DNA of 64,000 nt from Sphagnum compactum (taxonomy: Eukaryota; Bryophyta; Sphagnopsida; Sphagnales), in contig OZ234495.1 in assembly GCA_965153455.1 (NCBI GenBank), forward strand, positions 4,588,001 to 4,652,000, in the 5' to 3' direction. Shown here piece after piece: positions 23,831 through 36,554 of the stretch. How positions within the stretch are numbered: the first letter of the stretch is position 1; each line of letters begins with the position of its first letter. A program made the translations under genes and the position numbers. The notes under the pieces are model-generated. The model was not told where the DNA came from. It did not search any database and saw nothing but the letters and a program-made list of their open reading frames with translations.

Positions 23831-26579
23831 CTTGGATGTAGGCTACACCACCTCATCCATTGAGCAGAATTTCTCTTCCTACAGTTGCTTGTCGCCATTT
23901 TCAACCTAGGCTACCTAATGGCAAGGAAATAAAATTGGGAGCCTTATGTGAGCACCCCCAAAGTTCAATTTTTTTGTTTTTTGGTGATGGGCTTCTTTGA
24001 TTGGTCCACCATAAAAAAATGTGATCAGGCGTTGGGCACTCCCAAAATATTGTAAACTTCTCATGTGGGCTCTCTGTATAGGTTATAAAAGGAGAAATTT
24101 TGGGCAAAAGATATGGGACAAAGTGTAGTGCTATTAAAGACCTTGTTGGGAACTTATTGGGAACAATAATAAATGACCATTGAGACCTTGATGGGAATAT
24201 GATAGAACCATTGAGAACAGAAAATTCCCATTATATGCATTTGAAAGACCAATCGACCTAAGAAACTTTGGGTGGAAGGCCGAGTCTCACCCAGGTGACA
24301 ATCATGCTTCCAAAACCGCCTCATGAGCTAGGTTCCCTCCAATTGTCTGGTTCTAGTTTTCAAGAGAATCTTTAGTTGGGGTTACAACTTCTTCTTTTGG
24401 GTTGAATTTGAGAGAACCTCAAGTTCCAGTCTCAGGAAACTAAATTTAAATGATATAGCCTCGGGTCCAGTTCCAGACTCAGTTCTTCACATTGTTATAC
24501 TTCCTATTCCCAATCTTCAAAACAAAATCCTAAGCCCCAAAACAAATGCAATACTATCTAACTAGCTATTGAAAAATTGTATTACCAATATATAAAAATG
24601 ATGACCTGTACAAAACTATATGACCATACCCACCAAATTTAATTTTTTTAAAATTTAAATATTTTATATTTGAAGGATGTTCCAAAAAGTGACAACTACA
24701 TGCCTATCCCCACACCCCCTCCCTGGACATGGCTTGAATTCATTCCCCAAAATTCCCAAGTATATTACTAAAAATTGTATACCTGAACTTTTTCAGCATG
24801 TCTAAAGTCTAAACCCACATTAAGAAAGAAGACCAAAAAAACAAAGAACATCCTACTAAAGACCGAAACCTATAAAAAAACAAAGTTTGGAGGTCGAATC
24901 CAGGTCTGGTTAGATTCTAACTGGAGATGAGGGGTCCAGTTGGAGGCTCGGTATAGTTTTTTTCTTTCCAAACTTTAGAACTATTGAGAATGGGATCTGG
25001 ACTCACCCAAAAACCTCGAGTCAGCCAACATTCGTTCTTGGCTTAAAATAAAATTTGCTTTCGAAAATCACCAATGAAAGAAATCCTGCAACTCATCATC
25101 ATCCACTAATGGCTTTACTGTCACCAAAAAACAAGGGGAATACTTTCTGCAATGTGCACATCCCCATTGCTGGACATTCATGGATTGAAGTATGTTTCTG
25201 ATACTTTTACTGAAGCATGACAATTCTGATTCAAATATTTTTCTTCTTCAAGATCCTAACAGACATCTAAGTTCTATGGTCTTAATTCTATGGACCACAA
25301 AGGATCAAACACTCATCTTGATTTCCTCTCTAGGAGTCAACAGGTTGTTTTATGCGGCTAGCAGCTCATACCCAACAATAAAATCCCCACAGAATATTAA
25401 CTCTACTACTTCAACATGATTTAGTCGTAGAGATTGGATAGAAATTCAGGGCAGAGTCAGCCAATCCAAACATCATTACTTCCCAGCATCCCCTCAGTCT
25501 CAAAAACCTTTGGAGCTCCCACAATACAGTAGGTACTCTTCTCAATACAAAACACATTCCCTACCTAGTTCAAAATCCCTATAAACATCATGCATGAGCT
25601 GCCACACAATCACTCCAAAAATCCTAGACACATTCATCCTCTCCCTTGTGTTGGTCCTTACAGAAACACATGCAACAACTCTAGACCTTTTCCTGACATT
25701 CTTAGCACAGCGGAAGTCCTCTCGTCAAGATTCTTTTCATTCAGTCTTCTTAATCAAGTTCTGTTTCTACCTATTTACAACACTCCAAAATCAAAATCAA
25801 ACCACACTTTTTAGTCCTCCCTGCAAGTACAATGACTTAGCTTCCCTTTTATCACCCCACAGCCCCTTGCTTTCACTTCCTCCTCATCTCATCTCTTTGC
25901 TTCCCCAAAATCCCCTTGTCAATCTCCTTCTAGAAATTTGATCCACAAATCTCTTGAAGCGTTTTCATTGGGCTGCAAAGATTGCATTCCATCTCAGCAA
26001 CTAACTCCCTTTGTCATGACCTGTAGCTGTAGAGCAACAAAAACACACTAAAAATAAAAGCATATTAAAAATAGATTATTTTCTTTTCTTTTCTTTTGAG
26101 CACTGTTGAAACATTGTGCCACCAGCATCCAACCGTAGTCTAAGTTAAGGTTTGTAGAATTCATCCATAGAAAAACAGATGACATTGTTTTTAGGTTACA
26201 CTACCCCCTTATGGTGAACTATAGTGTCCAAACCAACATGGGGCGGGCACTTGCAGTGGCTAGTAGGAATAGTCAGTTTTTTTATTTTAATTAGTATTAA
26301 CCAAACCAAAACCAAATTTAAGTCTTGGAACCAAAATTGGAACCAAAACTTAATATTATTCTCTTAAAAAATTGGAGCTTACACCAGAACCTTGTTCTAT
26401 TCAAGTGTGGAACTGAACCAGAATCAAGGTTTTTGAGAAAATAATAGAGATATCTGCAAATTCAACCTGTCTTTTGGGCCTCCTTTCACCCCCTAACCCC
26501 CCTTCTAGTGATATCCATAAAGTCATGAAATGTCACTAATTCTCAGTATGAAATGCTGAATCTTAGCATTTAATGCACA

Positions 26580-27306
26580 AGGTTGGAGAGGAATTATAGC
26601 AATTGTACATGTAGGAGCATTGTAAACCCTAAATCCCCCAACATTATTTCAACGACAAGTTGTAAATGCATCGCTCACTTCAAGCCGACCCGGTGTGGGT
26701 TTCCACACACAGGCAACGGGGGCCCTGAAGTAAACCAAGACAAAAACATGTGTTTCAATGGTGGCTTGGCATTTGTTCCTGTTAGTCGAAAACCGTGCAC
26801 CACAAAACATGAGCCTCAAAATAAGAACCTCGAAACCTACCACCCATTGAAACATGTCAAGTATCAACGGGCAACTTAATGCACGTTTCAACGCCTGGGC
26901 AGCTTAAGCCTTCGAAACATATCCCATCGAAACATGTAACATTTTGGGAGCTATGTTTCAATCCCATCCACCCATCTTCCACATTTCCCCATGCAATCCC
27001 CATCCATGCCCCATGACCCATCCATGACGTTGTAGACCTTTTTTCAACTTCACATCATCACCATGTATTATTTTGTCGAACTTTGACGTCTTCATTGACG
27101 TTCCTCCGCTAGAGATTTAATTAATGTTTTGATAACAATAAGAGCTCATGGCAACGTTACACAAGTTTTGTTTTTTCACCCACACTAGATCGTTCATCAT
27201 GCTCTTATTTGCAACTTTATTCACTTTCATTTTTCCATTCGAAGCACATCAATGTTGTGCATGAACAGTCTTAGGAACTAATAACATGTCTTGTTTAACC
27301 TTATTA
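26580..27306. repeat. GAAACATG-rich repeat DNA, left of the CACTA element
   Basis: CGAAACATGT / GTTTCAATG words recur through 26750-26960 without a fixed period. The same words continue at 30300-31400 on the other side of the CACTA element, so the transposon appears to have inserted into an older GAAACATG-type repeat. A 98-codon open frame at 26583-26879 shows no domain. Confidence 0.45.
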
Positions 27307-29142
27307 CACTAGTAGAAAATGGCCATTTTGCAACTGGTCCATCTAACTAATTTTTAGTTGCAAGCGACATTTGCAACTAATTTTAATAGTCGCGTTGGAC
27401 AAGTCGCATTGACATTAGTTGCAAACGACAACGAATTTTGGATGAAAAAAAAATCAACAAAATATGCTTTTATCCTATGATTAATCATGTACGTATTGTC
27501 GTTCGCAACTAAGATGCGACCTTTTTGGTGAACAATGGGAACAAGTTATGTGTTGCCATGTGTCCCAACTCTTAATAATTGAAAATATTTTATTATTATT
27601 TTGAAATAATCTAAGATGTTTAATTTTTATGTTTGGATGGTTTAGATTGTGACACATGGTGCAATAAATTTTTTGCCACGTGGCATATTAATTGATATTT
27701 ACCAAATTAAATTTAAATCAATATTTAGGTATGTAGGTTGCATTAAGTACCTACCTACCCATTTAGGCTAAACACCTATCTAGATAGGACCTATTTACCT
27801 ACCTAGGCCAAATACCTACTTAGGTAGGTAGGTAGGTAGAAAAATAGGTAGGCAAGTTAGGGAAGTAGGTAGTTAGGTGTAAATACATGAATATTTATAT
27901 TTTACTTTGGGTCAAGTCATATTTAATGACTCATTCCATATGCCCATCTATTTTCATATGTAAATGTAAGACAAAACACCTTATTTATATACTTTTCAAG
28001 ATGGGAATGAAAGCCAAAACATATGGGATAAACTTTTTAGTTGCAAGTTGTTTACGACTAGAAAATGTTCAGTTGCAAACGACTTGCAACTAAAAAGTTT
28101 ATCCCATACGTTTTGGTTATCATTCCCATCTTGAAAAGTATATAATTAAGTAAATAAGTGACACCTAACTAGTTAACTAATAAACTAATATAATTATTAA
28201 TTATTTAAAAAATGAAATATAGAAAAATAAATTAATAAACTTGCTAATTAATTAATTAACAACTAAACTAGAAACTAACTAATTATTTATAGTAATAATT
28301 ATCAATATCTTATTATTAATGAATTTATTATATAATTATTAAACATTAATAAATTTATTAGTTAGATAAACCATGATATTATTTTAACTACAATAATTTA
28401 TCAACCAATTTAATTAATTAGTAATTGGCTAATATTGAATTATTTAACTAATTATTACTAACTAATAAATTATTATTTCGTAACCAAATAAATTAATATA
28501 ATAACTGAAATATTCAGTATTTAGTTATTAACAACTATTAATTATAAATATTGACTATTAGGTTTTTTATATCTAATAATATAATTAAAACCTAGACTAG
28601 GCTAACTATTTTATTATAATTACTCCCATTATTATTTTCATTGATATAGTTAATAGTAAATATATGAGTAAATATTTAATAATAAAAATATCATTAATTC
28701 AATTATTATTGTAGCTAGTTGGTAGCCAAGGTTAATTATTTTATTATTATTATTCATATTATTAATTCACTCATTAACTTATTTATGAAATATTACAATA
28801 AATATTATATTTTTTTAATAATTATATTTTTCCTTCCAAAATAATTTCTGCATTTATATAATAATTTATTAGATTTCCATTCTAACTAATGTAGTAATTA
28901 TTATAAAATATAAAATAGTAGAACTGAAAATTAGAAATATATATTAGTTAATGATTATAATCATTGACTTATTAATAATTAATAAATATCAACCATAAAT
29001 TTTAAATGCAAAAATTTAAAACTATATATTAATATTTCTTAATAATTATTATATTAATCTAGTAATATTTCATAATTGATTACTTATAATAATAATAACA
29101 ATAATGTAATTTGTCACTAGCCTAGGTTAGCTATTTTATTAC

Positions 29143-29174
<32 letters not shown>

Positions 29175-30018
29175 GTCACTTGTTAGACTATTATGATTTA
29201 CTATAATTAAGTTTTCATTTTTTTAAGAAATAAAAATTAGTTCGTAATAAGTACATTAGTCATTTGAAAAGAATTTAATAATAATTTAATAATATATTTA
29301 AATTTTTATAATTACTTCAATAATTATAGAATTATTTTTCTTATCATTCTAATATCATCATCATTATGGTCATTATGTAACAAGATATTATTGTTTTTAA
29401 ATTTTAGTTAAAGATAATATTTAAATTTAGCTTTTATTACATGTAATTAATATAAATATATAATATAATATTAATACAAATAATAATAAATGTCATTTTT
29501 AATAATTTAAGAAGTATAATACAATGGTTTGGATAAACCTATAATATGGGCACAATATATTTAACAAATATCTTATGTATAATTTTGATATACTCAAAAT
29601 ATATACCATTTAATGTAACCATAATATCGAGGCCATTTACGATAATAATAATATTTGAATACACATCTAATATGGTTGTTCATATACATTCAAATTATAC
29701 ATTTATAAATCCTAATACATCGAACTATATTTTTTAAAATTCACAAAATATACCTTTATATATTTATAGGGTTACAACTAAATTGGTCACATTTGCAACT
29801 AATGGGACATAAATTGTTCTTCTTGGATGAAAACTTAATTAAATGTTGTTCACATGGAAGGATGAACACCAAACTAGTTACAAACTAGTTGCACTGTAGT
29901 TGCAAATATGACCAACACAAGAAATAGTTGCAAAAATGTCCAAATGTAGTTGCAAATAACTGATAGTCGCATGTAGTCGCAAAGAGATTGGTTACATTTT
30001 AGCCAATTTCTACTAGTG
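27307..30018. mobile_element. Complete non-autonomous CACTA (En/Spm-type) transposon
   Basis: The left end is CACTAGTAGAAAATGGCC, and the right end read inward is CACTAGTAGAAATTGGC. Both ends are flanked by TTA (27304-27306 and 30019-30021), the 3-bp target duplication expected for CACTA elements. The 2712-bp interior is very AT-rich, has GGTAGGTAGG tracts (27720-27880) and carries repeated TTGCAACTA / TAGTTGCAA words near both ends, typical of CACTA subterminal repeats. No transposase ORF is present, so it would depend on a helper. Related, more decayed sequence occurs at 52960-53740 (-) and from 61743 (+). Confidence 0.9.
27980..28150. repeat. Internal inverted repeat in the CACTA element
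   Basis: ATACTTTTCAAGATGGGAAT and GGGATAAACTTTTTAGTTGC on the left arm reappear as reverse complements on the right arm (ATTCCCATCTTGAAAAGTAT ending near 28141). The arms are about 70 bases each with a short central spacer containing AGTTGCAA words. A strong hairpin would form in single-stranded DNA or RNA. Confidence 0.85.
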
Positions 30019-30021
30019 TTA

Positions 30022-31590
30022 AAGCTTCTTGGTGAATCCAAGTGGATATTTGTTTCTATACTATTTTTGGCAATTAACACATATTGTGTCAAAGGTTGAA
30101 AAGTTGCACACCGAATATTTGTTCGCAAAGAGGACAAGTTTATTGCTTCTATTGTGTTCATTTCCCGCATTATTGGGTTTGCATTGTCTTGTTGTTTGGT
30201 GTTGTCTTTTTGTTCTCTACTTGATCATTACCCTCATTTATGTTTGGGTTTCTGATTTTTTTGTTTCTTTAAAAAAAAATTGCAACAATCCACTTGAGGT
30301 GATTTGACAGAATGCACCACTCGAAACATGATGAACTGCACTAGAAACATGCTATAGTTACATGTTTAAAAAAATTTGTAGGTTTAAAATTTAGGGTTAT
30401 CAAAACATTTACACATGTTTCGACTATCCAATGATTAGTAGCTTTTAGATAACATTTGGCTCAAGTTCATACCATGCTTTCTATTTTTAACAAGTTTTGA
30501 CTATCTAATTGAATGGAAATTTTCAGTTACCATTTGCTTCAAGTTTTAACCCATGTTGTCAAATAATTTTTGTACATAAATTTGTTATGTTTTTGGTTCT
30601 CTATGGGAAAGATTCTACAATGATTGACGAAAAGTAGGTGGATGTTTGAAGTAAATGATGTGGTCTTTCCATACATTTCCTTCAAACATCCACTTACTAT
30701 TTGTTGACCATTATTTCAGACATGTTTTTGTTGAACGAAGTCTTGTTATCCTATTATAGTGCTCCTCCCACAACACTTGAGGGTTAACTTCAAATTACCT
30801 TCGAACATAGGGTAAAGTATTGCAACTTGGTTATATTAGCAACTTTGTTGTATTGATTCGAAAAGTCACCTAAAACATACCTTTAGAATATGAAAAAATA
30901 ATTGAATAAACATGTTTCAAAACCTCTAAAACATGGTAACAACATGGTAAAGTTTTTATCAAAACATTATAAACCCTGTCTCACAGCTTACAAAACATCA
31001 GAATATTGGAAACATGAACCAAAAAAATGTAAAAACTTGTTATACAAAACTAGATAAATAAGACAGAAACATGGAAGAAACATAGAAAAAACATGAAATA
31101 AACTTGTAAATAACCTATAATAAACATATATGGAATGTGAAAGAAACATGACAAAAATATGAAAAAACATCTTTTCAAAACTGTAGACATATCAAACCCT
31201 CCGAACCAAAAACAAAATATAGAAATAAAAACATTGCTCTCCGAAACCATACTGGGATCATCCATCTTTATAATAGTTTTAAACCACAACCTCTTGGAAC
31301 AAATGGGTGCTTGTTGGACTTTAGAAGCATCCTACAAAACGTAAAATTCGAAACTTACAATAATGTTTCGAACACACTATTGTAATGAATTTTAATTTAT
31401 TTGAAAAACTAACCCAGAACTGGATTCCTGCTTCCATGTATATATACCAAACCAGAACCCAGATAGTTCTAATTTATTTATTAGAGTATCATAAAAAGTA
31501 AAGAACTGGTGGTCCAAACCAGCAGCAGCGTTGCAACAGGGATTGCACAACAGGCAACCCCTAGAGCCTTACCCCTACATTTCTCTGGCC
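30022..31590. other. GAAACATG-rich repeat DNA between the CACTA and Mutator-like elements
   Basis: Repeated GAAACATG / AAACATGG words, dense at 30990-31160, continue the pattern seen left of the CACTA element. No coding region is supported: the open frames here (60-98 codons) are low in complexity and overlap on both strands. Confidence 0.5.
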
Positions 31591-31599
31591 CTCTTTATG

Positions 31600-31635
31600 G
31601 GCCAGAGTGAATTAACAGCCACCAATGCACCAATT
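31600..31635 (+). repeat. Left terminal inverted repeat of the Mutator-like element
   Basis: Shares AGTGAATTAACAGCCACC and AATGCACCA with the right end in inverted orientation. Preceded by the target copy CTCTTTATG. Confidence 0.85.
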
Positions 31636-31890
31636 GGCCGTTCTGTCCACTGGATGGGTTGCGTTTTTTCATTCGGCGCCGGATGGGGTTCATGACAGTC
31701 CATTTCTTTTTGCTGCTGACCATTGTACTTTTTTTTTTTGGTTCTTGTTCGTTTTTCCCTGGACCTGACCTCACACATAGCTACCCTCCTCACTTTTCTA
31801 CCCTGTTCACTTTTCTACCTAGCTACTGTACTCACCACCTACCCTACTAACCTAACTACCCTATTAATTACATACCCTACCCTAAAAACC

Positions 31891-32165
31891 CTACCCTAAA
31901 TGCAATACCTGCATTTTGGGCCATTTCGAAAGTACGCATGTGGGGTTCAAGCTTTCTTTATACAAAGATCCTACCCTAAATGCAATACCTGCATTTTGGG
32001 CCATTTCGAAAGTACGCATGTGGGGTTCAAGCTTTCTTTATACAAATATCCTACCCTAAATGCAATACCTGCATTTTGGGCCATTTCAAAAGTACGCATG
32101 TGGGGTTTAAGCATTTCTTTATACAAAGATCATACCCTAAATGCAATACTTACATTTTGGGTCAC
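31891..32165 (+). repeat. 80-bp satellite array A (AATGCAATACCTGCAT-type), four units
   Basis: CTACCCTAAATGCAATACCT starts at 31891, 31971 and 32051, with a variant at 32132; the period is 80 bp. Each unit also contains TTTTGGGCCATTTC and GTACGCATGTGGGGTT. Since 80 is not a multiple of three, the open frames across it are fortuitous. Confidence 0.92.
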
Positions 32166-33031
32166 ACCACTAACCAAGCTACTGTACTAACCACCTACCC
32201 TACTAACCTAACTACTCTATTAATTACATACCCTACTAACTTAACCATTAGGTTTAGGGTTGAGACACATAAATTAATTGATAAGTTTTCCATAAATGTA
32301 TAGTAATTAATTTAAAGTAAGCTAAATTTGGGGGGAAATTTTTAGGGTTTACACACATGTGAAGTAATACAATTGCATTTTATACCTTCTTCAAAAAGAG
32401 TGGAAAAATTAGGTTGGAAAAATCACACAAAGGTAAAAGACATATCTTCTTTTTTGGTTTTGTACGAAATTTATTTGATTATTTTTAAAGATTAACGTAT
32501 TTTCTTTCAGTTAATAAATATTTATAATTTAAAACCTTTGAATTTTGGTTTCTAATTTTTTTCCTATGTTTTTTTAAATTTGTTTATTTTGCATTATATG
32601 ATTTGTATAGTTTGTATAGTTTTTTGGGTTTAGGGCATATATCACTAAATCTTTTTTTTGTTAGGGTTTGTATAATTAGGGTTGTAATAAGCCTTATGTC
32701 AAAATATCATTTGGATTTGTAAGGTTATGCTTTATGATTTAATGTATAGGAATTTGGTTCATATATTTCAAAACTGATATTTTACTTTAATAAATGTCTC
32801 AATTACTAATCAAGATTGTTGCCATTGGCACTAAATTTTTTGTTTTAGAATCAATTTTGTATGGAGGAAACCATAGCCCAAATTCTTTGAACATCATGTA
32901 TTCAACACACACATGAAGTCTAATATGGCACAAAACTTATTATTGTTTCTAAGTAATAAACACAAAAAGTGTGAAATGCAAAAAACAAGGATAATGATAA
33001 TATTAGTGTTAAATGCAAGTATTATAATTAG

Positions 33032-33165
33032 GCCCCAAAATCCCAGTTGGTAAAAGTAAATACAAGTGCAAGTAATACCCCAAAATTCCAGTTGGTAAAA
33101 GTAAGTACAGGTGTAGGTATTGCAACGAAACCCCAAAATTCCAGTTAGTAGAGGTAAGTATAAGT
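33032..33165 (-). repeat. Three-unit repeat of about 46-53 bp
   Basis: CCCCAAAAT.CCAGTTGGTA starts near 33032, 33078 and 33131, each followed by AAGTAAxTAxAxGT. The - strand frames of 112 and 68 codons here are by-products of the repeat. Confidence 0.8.
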
Positions 33166-33304
33166 TTGGGTATTTCAAGTCGAAATGAAAAAACAAGCCT
33201 AAATGCAATACCCACGTTTCAAAAAAACCCATCTAAATGGTTTGGATACCTTTAAGTGAAGACCTAGCCCTAAACACAATATGCACATGCAAAATCATTT
33301 TGAA

Positions 33305-33590
33305 ATAACCCAACCCTAAATGCAATACCTGCAATTTGGGCCACTCCGAAAGGACGCATGTAGGGTTTAAGCTTTCTTTATATGAAGATCCTACCCTAAA
33401 TGCAATACCTGCATTTTGGGCCACACAAAAAATACGCATGTGGGGTTTAAGCATCTGTATACGAAAATCCTACCCTAAATGCAATACCTGCATTTTGGGC
33501 CACTCCGAAAGGACGCATGTAGGGTTTAAGCTTCTTTGTATGAAGATCCTACCCTAAATGCAATACCTGCATTTTAGGGCACACAAAAAT
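33305..33590 (+). repeat. 80-bp satellite array B, four units
   Basis: Same family as array A: CCCTAAATGCAATACCTGCA begins near 33311, 33393, 33473 and 33551, with GGACGCATGTAGGGTTTAAG in alternate units and a variant starting with ATACGCATG in the others. Confidence 0.9.
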
Positions 33591-35819
33591 AGTTAGTTAA
33601 TTTCAAATTAATATGTTAACAAAAGTGTGTATAGAGGTTAGGGTTGTTGATTAGGAATTCCATGATTCTTACTTCTTTTCATGAATTTGAAAAGAGGTTG
33701 TATTGTTTGTGGATCAAATAATACAATGACAATTGTGATCAAGCTTATCTTGGTGTAGGAATTTTTCATGAAAAAACTAAACTTACAATCTATAACATGG
33801 AATAATTATCTTAAATAGTGATTTCAATAACTTATTAAAACAAAAATATACTTAAGTTAATTAATCAAATATCAAATTAATCAATCTGATTTTTAGATCC
33901 AACTTTTTATTTTCAAGTAAATAAATTTAAGCCAAATGATTAGTTAATTATATTAAATAAATAAATGATTATCTAATTCTTCATAATTAATCATTTAAAT
34001 TATCTAAAATAATGGTCTATTAATTATTTAATTATATGACAAATTTTATTGATAATTCATTAATTATCATAAATATTTTATATTAAATTGGCCGAAATGT
34101 TTTAGGGTTTAGACATATGTGAAACAATACAATTTCATTCTATATCTTCCTAAAAGAGATTGGGAAAATTAGGTTGGAGTTATCACACAAAGGGAAAAAA
34201 CAAACCTTATGTGAAAACCCAACCCTAAATGCAATACAAAGTTTGTCAAGATCAAAAAATAAAAAGTTCAAGTTTAAATATTTTTCAACGATGTTCATAT
34301 TTTTTTTCCCCTTTTAAAGTTGTATATTCATACTAAAAACATAAATATAAAGTCTTTAATTTAACAAGATTTTAAATTATGTTTTAAAAAAATTCAAAGC
34401 ACGTAATTTTCTACTTTCTTCTTTTCTGTTTCACATAATAATAAAAATGATCTCTCCCATATATTAATCCTATGTTTAATTGAAATTTTTATTTATACTT
34501 TCTGATATATAGTAAATAATTTCTTAGTTAAAATATTCATATAGTGGGTCAAAAATATTTTATATTTTATAGATATATAACACAAGTCCTTATGTAAACT
34601 TTATTTTTTATGATGTATAATATTGGCTTAAATATTGGTCCAAATATATTGTTATTTATAACACCTAATATATAAATAATGATATTATGGAATTATACTG
34701 TTGATCCAAATCAATACATATAATATTTTAGGGTTTAGGGTTGGGTTTTCATAGGTTAGGGTTGGGTAAACCCTAAAACCCTAATCCCTACAAATATAGT
34801 TATTTGTTAAGTAACCTAATTAACTACCTGATAGGCTACCTACTTAATATAGGCCTATTATGTAATTTATTCATTAATGTAAGCTTTCTAAATTAATATC
34901 TTAGATGGTCTATGTAGGTATTGAAGGTGATTGAATGTATTAAGTAAACCTACTAGTCATATAGGTAATATACTAGCCTAGGCGACGTAAGCCTAATAAG
35001 CATTTATGATAGTTTAATGTCTAATCCTTATTGTGTTATAACATTTTAAATTTGAACTAAAAGAATTTATCAAAAAGAAAGCACATTTTTCCATATAATT
35101 GTTATAAGTATATACTATTGGAGTATGATTCAAATTTAGAGTTTGGGAAACCCTAAATTAATTAACAATTTTTTTACAAATTAATAGTAAATAAAATAAA
35201 TCTACGGTGCATTATAGGGGGAATTTTATATGTAAAAAAATGCAATACATATTTTTAAAGAAATTGAAAGAGATCAGCTTGGAGATTAACAAATGGTAAA
35301 AGACATACCTTCTTTTGTGTTTTGTCACAAATTTTATTTAATTATTAAACATTATGGCTAAATTTACAAATGGTGAAAGTAAGTATGTGTGTGAATATTG
35401 CAAAATTATATGAAACCTTAACCCTAAATGCAATAGCCATATTCATGTTTATTTGAAAATAACCCATAGGTGAATAAGGTAAAACTTACAATGAAAGGGC
35501 AACCTTAAATGTAATACCCACATGTAAGGTCGCTTTGAAATACCCAATATGTAGTTTGGGTGCGCCTTTGAATGAAGACCAAGGCCTAGATAAAATACCT
35601 ACATGCAAGATCATATTGAAATAATACATAGGTGATTGAAGGAAACCATATGTGAAGACCTTAAACCCTCAATGCAATACTCGCATGTAATGTCATTTCA
35701 AAAGTGGCCTGGGTACCAAAATTATGTCTTTTTATATACCCAAAATTAATTATTCTTCTAAATTAATTTTATTACAAAATGTAAGTTTCATAGTGAATGT
35801 AAAAACCAGCACCTATTAT

Positions 35820-36150
35820 GGGACCTACATGCGAGTATTGCAAGAGATGGAAAAAAAACCAGGGGTTATATGGGAACTATATGCGGGTATTGCAAGGAAT
35901 GTTTAAAAAACCCAGTGGCTATTATGGGACCTATATGCGGGTATTGCAAGGAATGAAGACTATCAGCAATTTTGGGACCTATATGCAGGTATTGCAACAA
36001 ATGAAGACTATCTGCAATTTTTGGGACCTATATGCGGGTATTGCAAGGAATGTTTATAAAACCCAGTGGCTATTATGGGACCTATATGCGGGTATTGCAA
36101 CGAATGCAAAATGCATATGGCTATTTTGGACCTATATGTGGGTATTACAT
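35820..36150 (-). repeat. Satellite array C in inverted orientation (TATATGCGGGTATTGCAA)
   Basis: Seven units of roughly 45-60 bp share GGGACCTATATGCGGGTATT. The reverse complement AATACCCGCATATAG corresponds to the AATACCTGCAT word of arrays A and B, so this block lies inverted relative to them within the same element. Higher-order alternation is visible: units with GTTTATAAAACCCAGTGGC and units with GAAGACTATCxGCAA. Confidence 0.88.
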
Positions 36151-36554
36151 TTTTGAAAATGGAGTTCATAATAGAGAATGATGTAGGTATTATATGTTTA
36201 AAATGTGTGGATTGTTTTAAAAGTCTTCAGGTGATGTGAGTCGTATTATATTAGATATAAGTATTGCATAATGTTCATTTTGATCTTTGGTTTGATTCTT
36301 ACATCTCCAGTACTAAAAAAATTATGACAAAGAAAACATATATGATTAACCATATACCCATCAACAAATGTGAATAGAAGGTACTATTATATTGATAAAA
36401 GATGTACAAAAATGGGTGCATGAAAAATTACTAAAGAACCTATTGAAAAAAAAGTGTTGGTTCTCTATAACATATCAAAGGATTGAAGTTCAAAATTGGG
36501 TAGTCCAAAAAATGAAAGGGTTACAAAACCTAATTAATTATATAAAGTGAAACC

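Larger units (their letters stand above)
20114..26579. other. Repeat-rich spacer, no gene recognised
   Basis: Contains TAGCTAGCTAGCTAG (20230-20245), a hairpin-family copy (about 21797), a dispersed repeat (23395-23620) with a tandem duplication next to it (23622-23830), and another hairpin-family copy (about 23980). Short frames, such as one of 115 codons at 25594-25941, show no domain or motif. No reverse transcriptase, integrase or transposase signature was seen on either strand. Confidence 0.5.
32166..35819. other. AT-rich interior of the Mutator-like element with scattered GCAATACCxGCAT words
   Basis: No gene. Isolated degenerate copies of the satellite word occur at about 33263, 34220, 35416, 35510 and 35665. 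At 34729-34790 telomere-type TTTAGGG and CCCTAAA runs face each other and could form a hairpin. Subarrays at 33032-33165 and 33305-33590 are listed separately. Confidence 0.55.

Noticed and set aside
25594-25941. 115-codon open frame
   Set aside because: No domain, composition typical of AT/CT-rich DNA, overlapping frame next to it, no splice or neighbour context.
20114-26579. Search for reverse transcriptase, integrase or transposase remnants
   Set aside because: No recognisable catalytic motif was seen in any frame, so retrotransposon coding regions are not claimed.
31900-32303. Repetitive + strand frames with CILGHF-like motifs
   Set aside because: The 80-bp satellite shifts frame every unit, so there is no consistent protein repeat.
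31891-33590. Possible CRISPR-like array of regularly spaced repeats
   Set aside because: The whole 80-bp unit is conserved with no unique spacers, and the host is eukaryotic. These are satellite repeats.
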